Origin: an uncultured Agathobacter sp. | GTDB lineage: Bacteria > Bacillota > Clostridia > Lachnospirales > Lachnospiraceae | Reading direction: 5' to 3' | DNA: 40,791 nucleotides | Assembly (NCBI GenBank): GCA_934359755.1 | Contig: CAKRLV010000021.1 | Location: forward strand, 1-40,791 | Shown: one piece after another, positions 7,038-16,416 of the stretch | How positions within the stretch are numbered: the first letter of the stretch is position 1 | How the letters are laid out: the number at the start of each line of letters is the position of its first letter | Translations under genes and position numbers: made by a program | Notes under the pieces: model-generated | The model's input: the letters and a program-made list of their open reading frames with translations, nothing else | Databases searched by the model: none | What the model was told of the DNA's origin: nothing

Positions 7038-8219
7038 TTACATACACTTCTTAAGGACATCGACTTTATCTAATTTCTCCCAAGGGAGCTCGATGTCTGT
7101 ACGTCCGAAATGTCCATATGCAGCTGTCGCACGATAAATTGGACGGCGTAAATCAAGCATCTTGATAATTCCAGCTGGACGCAGATCGAAGTTCTCTCTG
7201 ACAATCTCTACGAGCTTGTCATCTGAAAGCTTACCTGTTCCAAATGTATCTACCATGATTGATGTAGGTTCTGCCACACCAATTGCATAAGAAAGCTGAA
7301 TCTCACACTTCTCAGCAATTCCAGCTGCTACAATGTTCTTAGCAACATAACGTGCTGCATAAGCTGCTGATCTGTCAACCTTCGTGCAGTCTTTTCCAGA
7401 GAAAGCTCCGCCGCCGTGACGTGCATATCCACCATAAGTATCTACGATAATCTTACGTCCTGTAAGACCTGCATCTCCGTGAGGTCCACCAATTACAAAT
7501 CTTCCAGTTGGATTAATAAAGAACTTAGTCTCATCATCAATCATGTCAGTTGGAAGAATTGGATCAAATACATACTTTCTGATATCTGCATGAATCTGCT
7601 CCTGTGTAACTTCCTCATCGTGCTGTGTCGATAATACAACAGCCTCTATTCTCTTTGGCTTTCCTGCCTCATCATACTCTACAGACACCTGTGTCTTTCC
7701 ATCTGGTCTGAGATATGGAAGTGTGCCATCTTTACGAACTTCTGTAAGCTTAAATGCAAGCTTATGGGCAAGTGCGATTGGATATGGCATAAGTTCTTCT
7801 GTCTCATTTGTAGCATATCCGAACATCATACCCTGATCTCCAGCACCTGTATCAAGATCATCTTTCAGCTCTCCAGCCTTTGCCTCAAGTGCCTTATCAA
7901 CTCCCATCGCGATATCTGCTGACTGCTGGTCAAGTGCAACCATAATTGCGCAGGAATTTCCGTCTAACCCTTTCTTTCCATCATCATATCCAATTTCAAG
8001 AACTGTCTTACGAACAATTGAAGGGATATCTAGTTTAGCCTTTGTAGTAATTTCGCCTGTTACTAATACAAATCCTGTACAGCTTGCTGTCTCGCATGCT
8101 ACACGACTCATAGGATCCTGTTCCATACATGCATCAAGAATGGCATCTGATACGGCGTCGCATACTTTGTCAGGATGTCCTTCTGTTACTGATTCTGATG
8201 TAAATAAAAGTTTCTCCAT
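7038..8219 (-). CDS. metK: S-adenosylmethionine synthetase
   Basis: Makes S-adenosylmethionine from methionine and ATP in the cytoplasm. The 393-residue protein begins MEKLLFTSESVTEGHPDKVC, has the GAGDQG motif of the ATP site and the GGGAFSGKD loop, and ends in the usual RTDIELPWE region. The frame runs upstream to 8285, but AAGGAG lies about 7 nt before the ATG at 8219 and the family N-terminus starts there; the upstream part is riboswitch terminator. It stands alone, between its own terminator (6939-6970) and a SAM-I riboswitch (8251-8400), so it is shut off by its product. Confidence 0.98.
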   Translation of the reverse strand: MEKLLFTSESVTEGHPDKVCDAVSDAILDACMEQDPMSRVACETASCTGFVLVTGEITTKAKLDIPSIVRKTVLEIGYDDGKKGLDGNSCAIMVALDQQSADIAMGVDKALEAKAGELKDDLDTGAGDQGMMFGYATNETEELMPYPIALAHKLAFKLTEVRKDGTLPYLRPDGKTQVSVEYDEAGKPKRIEAVVLSTQHDEEVTQEQIHADIRKYVFDPILPTDMIDDETKFFINPTGRFVIGGPHGDAGLTGRKIIVDTYGGYARHGGGAFSGKDCTKVDRSAAYAARYVAKNIVAAGIAEKCEIQLSYAIGVAEPTSIMVDTFGTGKLSDDKLVEIVRENFDLRPAGIIKMLDLRRPIYRATAAYGHFGRTDIELPWEKLDKVDVLKKCM

Positions 8220-8250
8220 CTTACTCTCCTTTTGTACTGTATTACATTGC

Positions 8251-8400
8251 AAAAAAAAATCCACTTGAAAAACAAGCGGACTCAACTATCTGATAATTAA
8301 ATCCTCTTATTGTTCGATTACTCGCTCAGGGAGGCACCTTCCTTTCGGGGTTGCCGTGACTTCGTAGATCCTATGTATCTCCATCACTCTGAATAAGAGA
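8251..8400 (-). promoter_or_regulatory. SAM-I (S-box) riboswitch with intrinsic terminator
   Basis: On the minus strand the aptamer starts TCTTATTCAGAGTGATGGAG (8398-8379) and carries CACGGCAACC, GGAAGGTGCC and a closing AATAAGA (8311-8305) that pairs with the 5' TCTTATT. It is followed by a terminator hairpin, TCCGCTTG-TTTTT-CAAGTGGA (8280-8260), and a nine-T run. These are the conserved S-box core elements. SAM binding should favour the terminator and reduce metK transcription. Confidence 0.95.
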
Positions 8401-8433
8401 AATAACCAATATGAAATTCTAATTACCTATCAT

Positions 8434-8462
8434 ATGGTACTATGAAATATATATATTGTCAA
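8434..8462 (-). promoter_or_regulatory. Promoter of metK
   Basis: TTGACA (8462-8457) and TACCAT (8439-8434) are separated by 17 bases on the minus strand, placing the start a little before the riboswitch. It is divergent from the HD-GYP promoter, with the two -35 boxes only 11 bases apart. Confidence 0.65.
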
Positions 8463-8473
8463 CATGTAATTTA

Positions 8474-8502
8474 TTGACTTTAATGCTTTAAAACTTTATA
8501 CT
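8474..8502 (+). promoter_or_regulatory. Promoter of the HD-GYP gene
   Basis: TTGACT (8474-8479) and TATACT (8497-8502) with a 17-base spacer. The leader is about 20 nt and includes the GGAGGG site at 8521-8526. Confidence 0.7.
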
Positions 8503-8530
8503 TAACTTATATATATTTGTGGAGGGAACT

Positions 8531-9646
8531 ATGCAAAAGCTAAATCCTAGAGAACTTGAACCTGGAATGATTACCGCTGAAATAGTAAAGACGCCACTCG
8601 GACAGGTTTTGTGCTCAGAAGGCACTGAAGTAACTAAACAGTTAATAAACAGAATGAAATTATATCGTGTAGAGGAGGTCATTGTCGAAGGTGAACCTAA
8701 TGTTACAGATGCAGAAGCCGAAGCTGCTGCAAATGCACCAAGACCAAAGACATATGCTGAGAAGCAGATAACACATTCTCAGAAAGTAGCAGCCTCTAGC
8801 GAGTTCAGAGATTTCCAGATAAAATATTTTGTCGCGATAGACCGACTCAAAGAGTTTTTCAACTCCATCACTCAAAAAGGACAGCAGATTGACTCAACTG
8901 CACTATTACAGAGTGTATCTGATTTATTCCGTTCCAGAAATACAATCATTGAATTATTTGATATGCTGTTTAACATGCGAATTGTTGAAGACGCTGTATA
9001 TTCTCATAGTATTAATGTCGGACTTATATCCAGAATGATTGGACGCTGGCTCAAGCTGGACGCTCATGACCTTGATACACTCACACTTGCCGGACTTCTT
9101 CATGATATCGGAAAAGTCATGATTCCTGAAGATGTAATCAACAAACCTGGCAAGCTTACGGATGAGGAATTTGCCCTGATTAAGAAGCATCCGAAATTCG
9201 GCTATGATATCCTTAAGAATCAGCCACTTGACCCACATGTCAAAAAAGCCGCTCTTATGCACCATGAGCGCTGTGATGGTTCAGGATATCCTTCTGGACT
9301 TGAGGAGGATCTGATAGATGAATATGCTATGATTGTTGCAATTGCAGATGTATATGACGCTATGACCACAGCACGTTCTTATCGTGCACCGCTTTGTCCA
9401 TTCCAGGTAATTAATAATTTTGAAAAAGAAGGTTTCGCTAAGTACAACACTAAGTACATCCTTACTTTCCTTAAGCAGATTGCCGCTACATACCAGAGCA
9501 ACCGAGTCATTCTCAATGATGGCCGTGGATGTAATATCGTCATGCTTAATTCACAGGAGCTTTCAAGGCCTATGGTAAGCCTTGACGATGGTACAATAAT
9601 TGATCTGTCAACTCAGAGAGACCTGCACATCACGAAGGTATTATAA
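8531..9646 (+). CDS. HD-GYP domain protein, probable cyclic-di-GMP phosphodiesterase
   Basis: HD-GYP enzymes hydrolyse cyclic di-GMP. The first ~55 residues form a small N-terminal domain (LNPRELEPGM...) common in clostridial members, then a linker, then the catalytic domain with LLHDIGKV near residue 190, HHERCDGSGYP near 245 and IVAIADVYDAMTTARSYR. The HD and GYP signatures are intact, so activity is likely. The frame opens at a GTG at 8519, but GGAGGG sits before the ATG at 8531. There is no membrane segment or receiver domain, so the protein is cytosolic. It is a single-gene unit ended by the terminator at 9701-9749. Confidence 0.93.
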   Translation: MQKLNPRELEPGMITAEIVKTPLGQVLCSEGTEVTKQLINRMKLYRVEEVIVEGEPNVTDAEAEAAANAPRPKTYAEKQITHSQKVAASSEFRDFQIKYFVAIDRLKEFFNSITQKGQQIDSTALLQSVSDLFRSRNTIIELFDMLFNMRIVEDAVYSHSINVGLISRMIGRWLKLDAHDLDTLTLAGLLHDIGKVMIPEDVINKPGKLTDEEFALIKKHPKFGYDILKNQPLDPHVKKAALMHHERCDGSGYPSGLEEDLIDEYAMIVAIADVYDAMTTARSYRAPLCPFQVINNFEKEGFAKYNTKYILTFLKQIAATYQSNRVILNDGRGCNIVMLNSQELSRPMVSLDDGTIIDLSTQRDLHITKVL

Positions 9647-9700
9647 TTACTTTGCATTACTATATAATGCATTACATTACAAACAGTTACAGACAAACAT

Positions 9701-9753
9701 AAAGGACGATAAATCAACATAAACATCATATGCTGATTTATCGTCCTTTATTT
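9701..9753. terminator. Bidirectional rho-independent terminator
   Basis: A perfect 16-bp stem, AAAGGACGATAAATCA (9701-9716) with its complement at 9734-9749, and a 17-nt loop. T-rich sequence follows the arm on the plus strand and T-rich sequence also follows on the minus strand, so it can end both the HD-GYP gene and the convergent murA cluster. Confidence 0.85.
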
Positions 9754-9804
9754 ATTATTGTTATTATTGCTTTGATATTACAATTGCATTATACCCCGGA
9801 TACT

Positions 9805-11097
9805 CTATGATACCTTAAGTATAAACTTCTGCAATTCCTTATCGCTTGATACCTTTTCAATCTGTCCACCGATTCCTCTAAGCTTAACTTCTAAAGCCTC
9901 GTATCCACGCTGAATATAATAGATATCATCCACAACAGTGATTCCCTCTCCTGCAAGGCCGGCTATTACAAGTGCTGCGCCTGCTCTAAGGTCAGGTGCA
10001 TTTACCCTTGCTCCAGTATACTTATTCACACCAGAGATAATCGCAATATTACCTTCTACTTTGATATTGGCTCCCATTCGGGTAAGCTCATCAACATACT
10101 TAAAACGATTCTCAAAAATACTCTCTGTAACAGTACTAGTGCCTTCTGCTATTGCAAGAAGAACTGCCATCTGAGGCTGCATATCTGTAGGAAATCCAGG
10201 ATAAGGAAGCGTAGTCACCTGTGTATTCTTAAGCTTTCCATCAGATATTACCCTTACTGCATCATCATACTCTTCTACAGTACATCCTACCTCTATAAGC
10301 TTAGCCGTTGTCGCCTCAAGATGCTTAGGGATAACATCCTTTACAAGCACATTGCCGCCAGTAGCAGCTACAGCAAACATAAATGTACCTGCCTCTATCT
10401 GGTCTGGAATTACCGAGTACTCAGTCTTGTGAAGCTTATCTACGCCTACAATCCTTATTACGTCAGTTCCTGCACCACGAATATTAGCTCCCATGCTGTT
10501 AAGGAAGTTCGCAACATCTACAACATGTGGCTCTTTGGCTGCATTCTCAACTACAGTCTTGCCATCTGCCATAGCTGCTGCCATCATGATATTGATTGTG
10601 GCACCTACTGATACTTTGTCAAGGTAGATATGTGTGCCGGCCAATCTATCAGCCTTAGCACTGACTATTCCGTGTGCAATATCAACTTCTGCCCCCATAG
10701 AACGGAATCCCTTGATATGAAGGTCAATCGGACGACTACCTATATCACATCCGCCTGGGAGTGCCACTGCTGCTCTCTTATATTTTCCAAGTAATGCTCC
10801 AATAAGATAGTATGAAGCTCTTATCTTCCTAATGAATTCATTGTCAACTTTTACATCTTTGATAAATGAACCGTTTATCTTGACCTTATGTACGTCAACT
10901 CTCTCAACTCTTGCACCTATTTCTTCAATAGCCTGAAGAAGTACATTGATATCACGTACATTTGGTAAATTATCTATTGTTACAGTCTCGTCAGTCATAA
11001 TTGCAGCTGCCAGAATTGCAAGTGCAGCATTCTTTGCACCACCGATTTCGACTTCGCCATATAAAGGATTTCCACCTTTAATTACGTACTGTTCCAT
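9805..11097 (-). CDS. murA: UDP-N-acetylglucosamine 1-carboxyvinyltransferase
   Basis: First committed step of peptidoglycan synthesis: transfers enolpyruvate from PEP to UDP-GlcNAc in the cytoplasm. The protein is 430 residues, a usual length. The active-site loop reads LPGGCDIGSRPIDLH with Cys117, the residue attacked by fosfomycin, so sensitivity to that drug is expected at this enzyme. GAGGTG precedes the ATG. It is last in the ogg-pth-mfd-lipoprotein-aroK-like-murA cluster, 43 nt after the kinase-like gene; a small stem-loop (AGGAG...CTCCT) sits in that gap. Whether the genome has a second murA cannot be told from here. Confidence 0.96.
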   Translation of the reverse strand: MEQYVIKGGNPLYGEVEIGGAKNAALAILAAAIMTDETVTIDNLPNVRDINVLLQAIEEIGARVERVDVHKVKINGSFIKDVKVDNEFIRKIRASYYLIGALLGKYKRAAVALPGGCDIGSRPIDLHIKGFRSMGAEVDIAHGIVSAKADRLAGTHIYLDKVSVGATINIMMAAAMADGKTVVENAAKEPHVVDVANFLNSMGANIRGAGTDVIRIVGVDKLHKTEYSVIPDQIEAGTFMFAVAATGGNVLVKDVIPKHLEATTAKLIEVGCTVEEYDDAVRVISDGKLKNTQVTTLPYPGFPTDMQPQMAVLLAIAEGTSTVTESIFENRFKYVDELTRMGANIKVEGNIAIISGVNKYTGARVNAPDLRAGAALVIAGLAGEGITVVDDIYYIQRGYEALEVKLRGIGGQIEKVSSDKELQKFILKVS

Positions 11098-11140
11098 ATC
11101 TCACCTCAATAAATCAGGAGTAAACTCTCCTCCTAATATA

Positions 11141-11668
11141 CTATTCGTTTTTTTCTGTAATGTTATTCACAATTTGCAGATTTTCAATTAACTTTTCAAC
11201 CGTACCCTCAACATCAAGTCCCTCTTCCGAAACACTTAAGTCGGCATACTTCTCATATAAAGGTGTGCGTTCTTCAAAAAGGGCTTTTAAATCCTGCCCC
11301 TCTTTCAATACTACACCTCTTCCCCTAATGTCTGCAAGTCGTTTTTCTAAAACCTCAAATGGAACATGTAAATATACTACTGTTCCTATGGATTTCAGAT
11401 GCTCCATCGCCTCTTTTCCATACACAACACTGCCACCTGTAGCAATGATGGTATGTCTGGCTTCGATGGACGCATTTACACGATTCTCAACTTCTATGAA
11501 ACCTTCCGTCCCCACATCTTCGATAATTTCTTTAAGTAACTTATTCTCCTGCTGCTGAATAACCAGATCAGCATCAAGAAACTGATATCCAATAACCTTT
11601 GCAAGTATAACACCTATCGTGCTCTTCCCTACTCCTGGCATTCCTATTAATACTATATTGTCCTTCAT
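11141..11668 (-). CDS. Shikimate-kinase-like P-loop kinase, substrate uncertain
   Basis: A 175-residue protein with the shikimate kinase fold signature: Walker A GMPGVGKST (9-17), LDAD with D34, and ERTPLYEKYAD with R134 matching the C-terminal substrate Arg. Two shikimate-binding features are altered: the FRxxE arginine (R58 in E. coli AroK) is Ile58 in GFIEVEN, and the GGG loop is GGS (78-80). It may therefore phosphorylate something other than shikimate, or bind shikimate differently. No other aro gene is near. The ATG at 11668 overlaps the upstream lipoprotein stop by one base (TGATG); a GTG one codon earlier is less likely. Confidence 0.8.
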   Translation of the reverse strand: MKDNIVLIGMPGVGKSTIGVILAKVIGYQFLDADLVIQQQENKLLKEIIEDVGTEGFIEVENRVNASIEARHTIIATGGSVVYGKEAMEHLKSIGTVVYLHVPFEVLEKRLADIRGRGVVLKEGQDLKALFEERTPLYEKYADLSVSEEGLDVEGTVEKLIENLQIVNNITEKNE

Positions 11669-12810
11669 CACTTTGCTTCTGTTCCCTGAACAGCCTCTGT
11701 TGCATCTGTAGATGATGTCGTCTCTGTAGCCTGTGTGCCATCTGCCGCATCTGTAGTTTCTGTCGCCTGTGTGGCTTCTGTTGCCTGTGTAGCTTCTGTG
11801 TTCTGCTGTGTAAAATGATTCTTGAACTGAATCTTGGCAACAAGCTTATCCTTTACCTTCCAGCCGTCATTCTTCTGCCATTTTTCAAGGACTTCATTGT
11901 ACTTGTCATCCTGGCGTGTCTTAATAATACTCTCTCTATTCTTCTCTGTAGCATCCTTGTCAGTATCAGAATCAATACGGACAATATATAATGCTGAATC
12001 AGTAGTGATAAGGTCTGATGTCTCACCCTCTTTTAATCCATCCAGTGCTTTCTTGACAGCTTCATCCAGCTGGTCATCATCTGCATCATATGTTGCTGTT
12101 GAAGAAGTAAATCCATAATCCTTTGCCGCAGTCTCAAGCTTTGAACCCGTCTTAACTGCTGTCTCAAGTTCAGATGCCTTATCCTTGATTTCTTTCTTCT
12201 CGTCATCTGTATACTCTTTGTATGAGCCCGAATCATCTGTAGTTCCAGCTGTATCAATCTTCACTACAGTATATGCTCTCATATTAGCTTCTTCATCAGA
12301 TACATTTGTATCAACTTCTTTAATAATCTCTGCATTCATCTTATTAGAAACTGTCATAAGTGTGAGCATCTCTTCTACTATTTCCTGGGTTGCTCCCATC
12401 TCATTAAGTGCATCGTCTGAATTATCATCCATGAACTGCTTTGCAGCCTTAGTGATTGCTTTCTTATCATCGTCTGTCAATTCGACGCCATATTTCTTCA
12501 TGTTCTCTGGCTTGTTGAGAGTGTATAACTCATGAACCTGCTCTAGCACAGAGCTCTTAACCGACTCCTGCATAGTAGTTCCATTTCCTGATATATCCTT
12601 ATTCCATACATCAGCTCCAAGATAGCTTGTGTACATGTCTTCCGAATATGCCTGTTGATAACGGCACATAAAATTAACTAATCCAAGCGAAACCTTAGTA
12701 CCATCCTTAAATGTAGCTACAGTAGCTTCTTTATTTATCCCACATCCTGCAAGTACAGAAACAGCCATAATTCCTGCTAACAGAACTGTTGTAATTTTTT
12801 TAATCTTCAT
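11668..12810 (-). CDS. SurA/PrsA-like lipoprotein with low-complexity tail
   Basis: A lipoprotein of about 380 residues, exported and lipidated at the cysteine of VLAGCG near residue 23. The region to about residue 180 is helical and charged, as in SurA/PrsA N-domains. The segment ending LKEGETSDLITTDSALYIVRID resembles the last strands of a parvulin domain, but the core is weakly conserved, so chaperone activity is more likely than isomerase activity. The last ~43 residues are a Thr/Ala/Glu/Gln-rich tail with repeated TEATQA units. AGGAGG lies 6 nt before the ATG at 12810, which is preferred over upstream starts. It has its own promoter (12855-12883). Confidence 0.82.
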   Translation of the reverse strand: MKIKKITTVLLAGIMAVSVLAGCGINKEATVATFKDGTKVSLGLVNFMCRYQQAYSEDMYTSYLGADVWNKDISGNGTTMQESVKSSVLEQVHELYTLNKPENMKKYGVELTDDDKKAITKAAKQFMDDNSDDALNEMGATQEIVEEMLTLMTVSNKMNAEIIKEVDTNVSDEEANMRAYTVVKIDTAGTTDDSGSYKEYTDDEKKEIKDKASELETAVKTGSKLETAAKDYGFTSSTATYDADDDQLDEAVKKALDGLKEGETSDLITTDSALYIVRIDSDTDKDATEKNRESIIKTRQDDKYNEVLEKWQKNDGWKVKDKLVAKIQFKNHFTQQNTEATQATEATQATETTDAADGTQATETTSSTDATEAVQGTEAK

Positions 12811-12854
12811 TTTATCCTCCTGATATGCCATTTTGCGCATAGCAACGTTATTAT

Positions 12855-12883
12855 ATTATAGTGCTTTTCTACAAAACTATCAA
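12855..12883 (-). promoter_or_regulatory. Internal promoter for the lipoprotein, aroK-like and murA genes
   Basis: TTGATA (12883-12878) and TATAAT (12860-12855), 17-base spacer, minus strand. The -35 box overlaps the mfd stop codon, so the downstream three genes can be expressed apart from the repair genes. Confidence 0.7.
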
Positions 12884-15800
12884 GATTTTTCTTGCAAAAT
12901 CTCCATATGATTAAGTAAATCGGTAAGCACTTCTAATATATCAACATTTTTCACTCTTGAATTCCCTTTTAACTTGAATGTGAAATATGGATTTTTCTCA
13001 TCCATAGTAAAAGCAAGAAGCGGTTTGAATGCCGACACCAGTTCTGGTATTTTAAGCGGATCTATAACCGCCCTCTCAAACATTACAAGCTTTAACTCAT
13101 CACTTTTCTGTATAATATCCTTTATAAATAAGGAATGTGCTTTTGCCTTAAGCTGGGCTATTCTTAGAAGATTCTGAACCGATTTCGGTGGCTCACCAAA
13201 TCTGTCAATCAGTTCTTCTAACATCTCATCACTTTCATCGATAGTCTCTATTCCAGCAATTCTCTTATATATATCCAGCTTCTGATATTCATTTGCAATA
13301 TAACTTACTGGAATAAAGGCATCCGTACTGATGTCAACTGATGTATTAAATTTGTCCGCCACAGGCTGACCGCCTTTTGCTTCATTTACTGCTTCATGGA
13401 GCATCTTACAGTACAGATCATATCCGATTGCCTGCATATGTCCGCTCTGTTCTGCACCTAAGAGATTTCCTGCACCACGGATTTCAAGGTCTCGCATTGC
13501 AATTTTAAATCCACTTCCAAGCTCTGAATACTCCTTGATTGCAGCAAGCCTCTTTTCCGCAATTTCCTTCAGCATCTTGTTTCTTCGGTACATCAAAAAA
13601 GCATATGCCGTCCTGTTTGAACGTCCAACTCGTCCTCTAAGCTGATAAAGCTGGGACAGTCCCATATTATCTGCGTCATGAATAATCATAGTATTTACAT
13701 TGGAAATATCAAGTCCAGTCTCTATAATTGTTGTAGAAACAAGTACATCAATCTCTCCATTTATAAAGCTGTACATTATCTTCTCAAGCTCAGTCTCTCT
13801 CATCTGCCCGTGTGCAAATGCCACATTCGCATTCGGAACAAGCGACTGGATTTTGGTCGTTATCTCATCTATATCCTTGACGCGATTGTATACATAATAT
13901 ACCTGACCATCTCTTGCAAGTTCCCTGTTGATTGCCTCTCTCACCAGCTCATCATTATACTCCATGACATAGGTCTGAATTGGCAGTCTGTCCATTGGCG
14001 GTTCTTCAAGAACACTCATATCTCTTATTCCTATAAGGCTCATGTGCAGCGTTCTTGGTATTGGTGTTGCAGTGAGTGTAAGAACATCTACATTGTTCTT
14101 CATCTGCTTTATTTTCTCCTTGTGAGTGACACCGAATCTCTGCTCCTCATCCACCACAAGAAGTCCCAGGTCTTTGAAAGTAATATCCTTTGAAAGCAGC
14201 CTGTGAGTTCCTACTACAATGTCCACCTGACCTTTTTTCAGTTCTTCAATCGTCTTCTTCTGTTCCGAATTTGAACGGAATCTGCAAAGTAGATCAACAT
14301 TGACCGGAAAATCCTTCATTCTCTGTGAAAATGTATTGTATATCTGCTGTGCAAGGATTGTCGTCGGTGCAAGATACGCAACCTGCTTGCCCTCCTGAAC
14401 CGCCTTAAACGCCGCTCTTATTGCAATCTCAGTCTTGCCATAGCCGACATCACCACATATGAGACGATCCATGATTTTGTGGCTCTCCATATCCTTTTTC
14501 GTCGCTTCTATGGCAAGCACCTGATCTTCTGTCTCTTCAAATGGAAAAAGTTCCTCAAATTCTCTCTGCCATACAGTATCAGGTCCATACACAAAGCCAT
14601 TCTGCTGCTCTCTTGCCGCATACAGCTTCACTAAATCATCAGCTATCTGCTTAACAGCCCCGCGCACCTTCGTCTTGGTACGATTCCATTCCTGACCGCC
14701 AAGCTTATTAAGCTTAGGCTTTCGTGCATCCTTACCTGCGAATTTCTGGATAAGTTCAAGCTGCGTCGCAAGAATATACAGATTTGAACCTCCAGAATAC
14801 TCTATCTTGATGTAATCCTTGACCTTTTTGTCTACCTCAATTTTCTCTATTCCACGATAGATTCCCAGTCCATGGTTTTCATGCACCACATAATCGCCTA
14901 TATTCAAATCGGTAAAGCTTTGTATCTGCTCCCCCTCATATGTTCTACGCCGCTTCTTCTTTTTCTTCTCGGCGCCAAAGATATCTGTCTCTGTTATGAC
15001 AGCAAACTGTAAAATCGGATACTCATATCCTCTTTTTACCTTGCCGTAGCATACCATAATCTGCCCTGGAAGAAGTTCATGGTCGAAATCTTCTGTATAA
15101 AAGCTGCTTAGTCCTTCATTCATCAAATCCTCTGAAAGTCTCTTTGCACGGCTTCTTGAGCCCGACAGAAGAATAACTTTATATCCATTTTTGCGGTATT
15201 TGTTTAAATCCTTTATAAGCAGTTCAAAACTGTTGTTATAGGAATTGACACTCTGTACATGTATTCCGTATTTTTCAATCTGATGAAGTCCGTTTGCCTT
15301 TGCGTCAAGCGCCGCAACCGCTATACATGAGTATTTTGAAAGCTTTCCCATTATCTCTTTTTCCGTAAAAAGCTCACCCATCTGTGCAGGCAGGATATAT
15401 CCCATTGCAAGACGCTGCTTCATACACTCCGAATACTCTGTCTCCGTCTGTCTGCCGCGCTCCACGCATCGGCTTAATTCATCAAGAAATACAAATGTAT
15501 TATCTGCATCAAAATAATCTAACAGACCGACTTTCTCATCACAGAAATATGACAAAAATGCATCCATTCCTGCACACATCGAAAGCTCGCCCCACTCCTC
15601 GGCTCTTTCGTCTGTCATCGACGATATGCGGTATGCCTCTTCCGTCTTCATCTCTTTTCTGAATTTGCCGGCGACAGATTTTGCCTCTTTTTGCATTTTG
15701 GCAATTCCCGCCTGTTTTCTTTCATCAGAAAGAACCAGTTCGCAGGCCGGGTACACAACTACACTATCCACATTTTCAATCGACTTCTGGCTGTCAGTAT

Positions 15801-16413
15801 CGAAAGAACGGATGGTGTCAATCTCATCGCCCCACATCTCGATTCGGACAGGATTGTCCTCTGTCAGTGGAAAAATATCAAGAATACCTCCTCGCAGCGC
15901 AAACTGTCCCATCGCCTCTACCTGGTACTCCTTCTCATATCCCATTCTTATCAGCCCTGCGACGACCTCGTCTAAATCAATGACATCACCTGTATCAAGG
16001 CGCATTATGTTCTCCCACATGTCAGCCGCTGGTGCCATCGTATTCATCAGCGCATCATATGTGGTTATAAGTGTCACATACTCCTTTTCATGGATTGCCT
16101 TAAGCGCATTTAATCGCTCAGCGGTGAGGACATTTCCTCTTATGTCTGACTGATAAAAAAGCACATCCTTCGCTGGATAATAAACCGCATCAGGGTCAAA
16201 AAAGCGATAGTCCTCATAGAGTTCTTTCGCTTTTAATTCATCAAATGTAACTATTACCTTATTGCGCTTTATATTGCCAAAGGAATATATCATATGAGGT
16301 TTCTGTGCATCGATACATCCGGTTATCGATATCAGACCTTTTTGTTTCTCTGCTGTATCCGTCATCTCCGCAAAGCCAGTCAGCTCACGGAGAGGTTCTA
16401 CAAATGCTCTCAC
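12880..16413 (-). CDS. mfd: Transcription-repair coupling factor
   Basis: Removes RNA polymerase stalled at DNA damage and recruits UvrABC. The 1177-residue protein is full length. It has the UvrB-like N-terminal module (residues 1 to about 350), the polymerase-binding CarD-like domain near 495-560 (GDYVVHENHGLGIYRG), and the RecG-type translocase with Walker A GDVGYGKTE near 654, DEEQRFG near 755 and TATPIPRT, then a C-terminal regulatory domain. Translation starts at a GTG at 16413; AGGAG precedes it by 6 nt and overlaps the pth stop codon, so the two genes are coupled. Confidence 0.98.
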   Translation of the reverse strand: MRAFVEPLRELTGFAEMTDTAEKQKGLISITGCIDAQKPHMIYSFGNIKRNKVIVTFDELKAKELYEDYRFFDPDAVYYPAKDVLFYQSDIRGNVLTAERLNALKAIHEKEYVTLITTYDALMNTMAPAADMWENIMRLDTGDVIDLDEVVAGLIRMGYEKEYQVEAMGQFALRGGILDIFPLTEDNPVRIEMWGDEIDTIRSFDTDSQKSIENVDSVVVYPACELVLSDERKQAGIAKMQKEAKSVAGKFRKEMKTEEAYRISSMTDERAEEWGELSMCAGMDAFLSYFCDEKVGLLDYFDADNTFVFLDELSRCVERGRQTETEYSECMKQRLAMGYILPAQMGELFTEKEIMGKLSKYSCIAVAALDAKANGLHQIEKYGIHVQSVNSYNNSFELLIKDLNKYRKNGYKVILLSGSRSRAKRLSEDLMNEGLSSFYTEDFDHELLPGQIMVCYGKVKRGYEYPILQFAVITETDIFGAEKKKKKRRRTYEGEQIQSFTDLNIGDYVVHENHGLGIYRGIEKIEVDKKVKDYIKIEYSGGSNLYILATQLELIQKFAGKDARKPKLNKLGGQEWNRTKTKVRGAVKQIADDLVKLYAAREQQNGFVYGPDTVWQREFEELFPFEETEDQVLAIEATKKDMESHKIMDRLICGDVGYGKTEIAIRAAFKAVQEGKQVAYLAPTTILAQQIYNTFSQRMKDFPVNVDLLCRFRSNSEQKKTIEELKKGQVDIVVGTHRLLSKDITFKDLGLLVVDEEQRFGVTHKEKIKQMKNNVDVLTLTATPIPRTLHMSLIGIRDMSVLEEPPMDRLPIQTYVMEYNDELVREAINRELARDGQVYYVYNRVKDIDEITTKIQSLVPNANVAFAHGQMRETELEKIMYSFINGEIDVLVSTTIIETGLDISNVNTMIIHDADNMGLSQLYQLRGRVGRSNRTAYAFLMYRRNKMLKEIAEKRLAAIKEYSELGSGFKIAMRDLEIRGAGNLLGAEQSGHMQAIGYDLYCKMLHEAVNEAKGGQPVADKFNTSVDISTDAFIPVSYIANEYQKLDIYKRIAGIETIDESDEMLEELIDRFGEPPKSVQNLLRIAQLKAKAHSLFIKDIIQKSDELKLVMFERAVIDPLKIPELVSAFKPLLAFTMDEKNPYFTFKLKGNSRVKNVDILEVLTDLLNHMEILQEKS

Positions 16414-16416
16414 TAT

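Noticed and set aside
13678..14193. A 171-codon plus-strand frame inside mfd
   Set aside because: It is antisense to the conserved helicase region, is low in complexity and has no ribosome binding site. The same applies to the 175-codon frame at 15626-16153.
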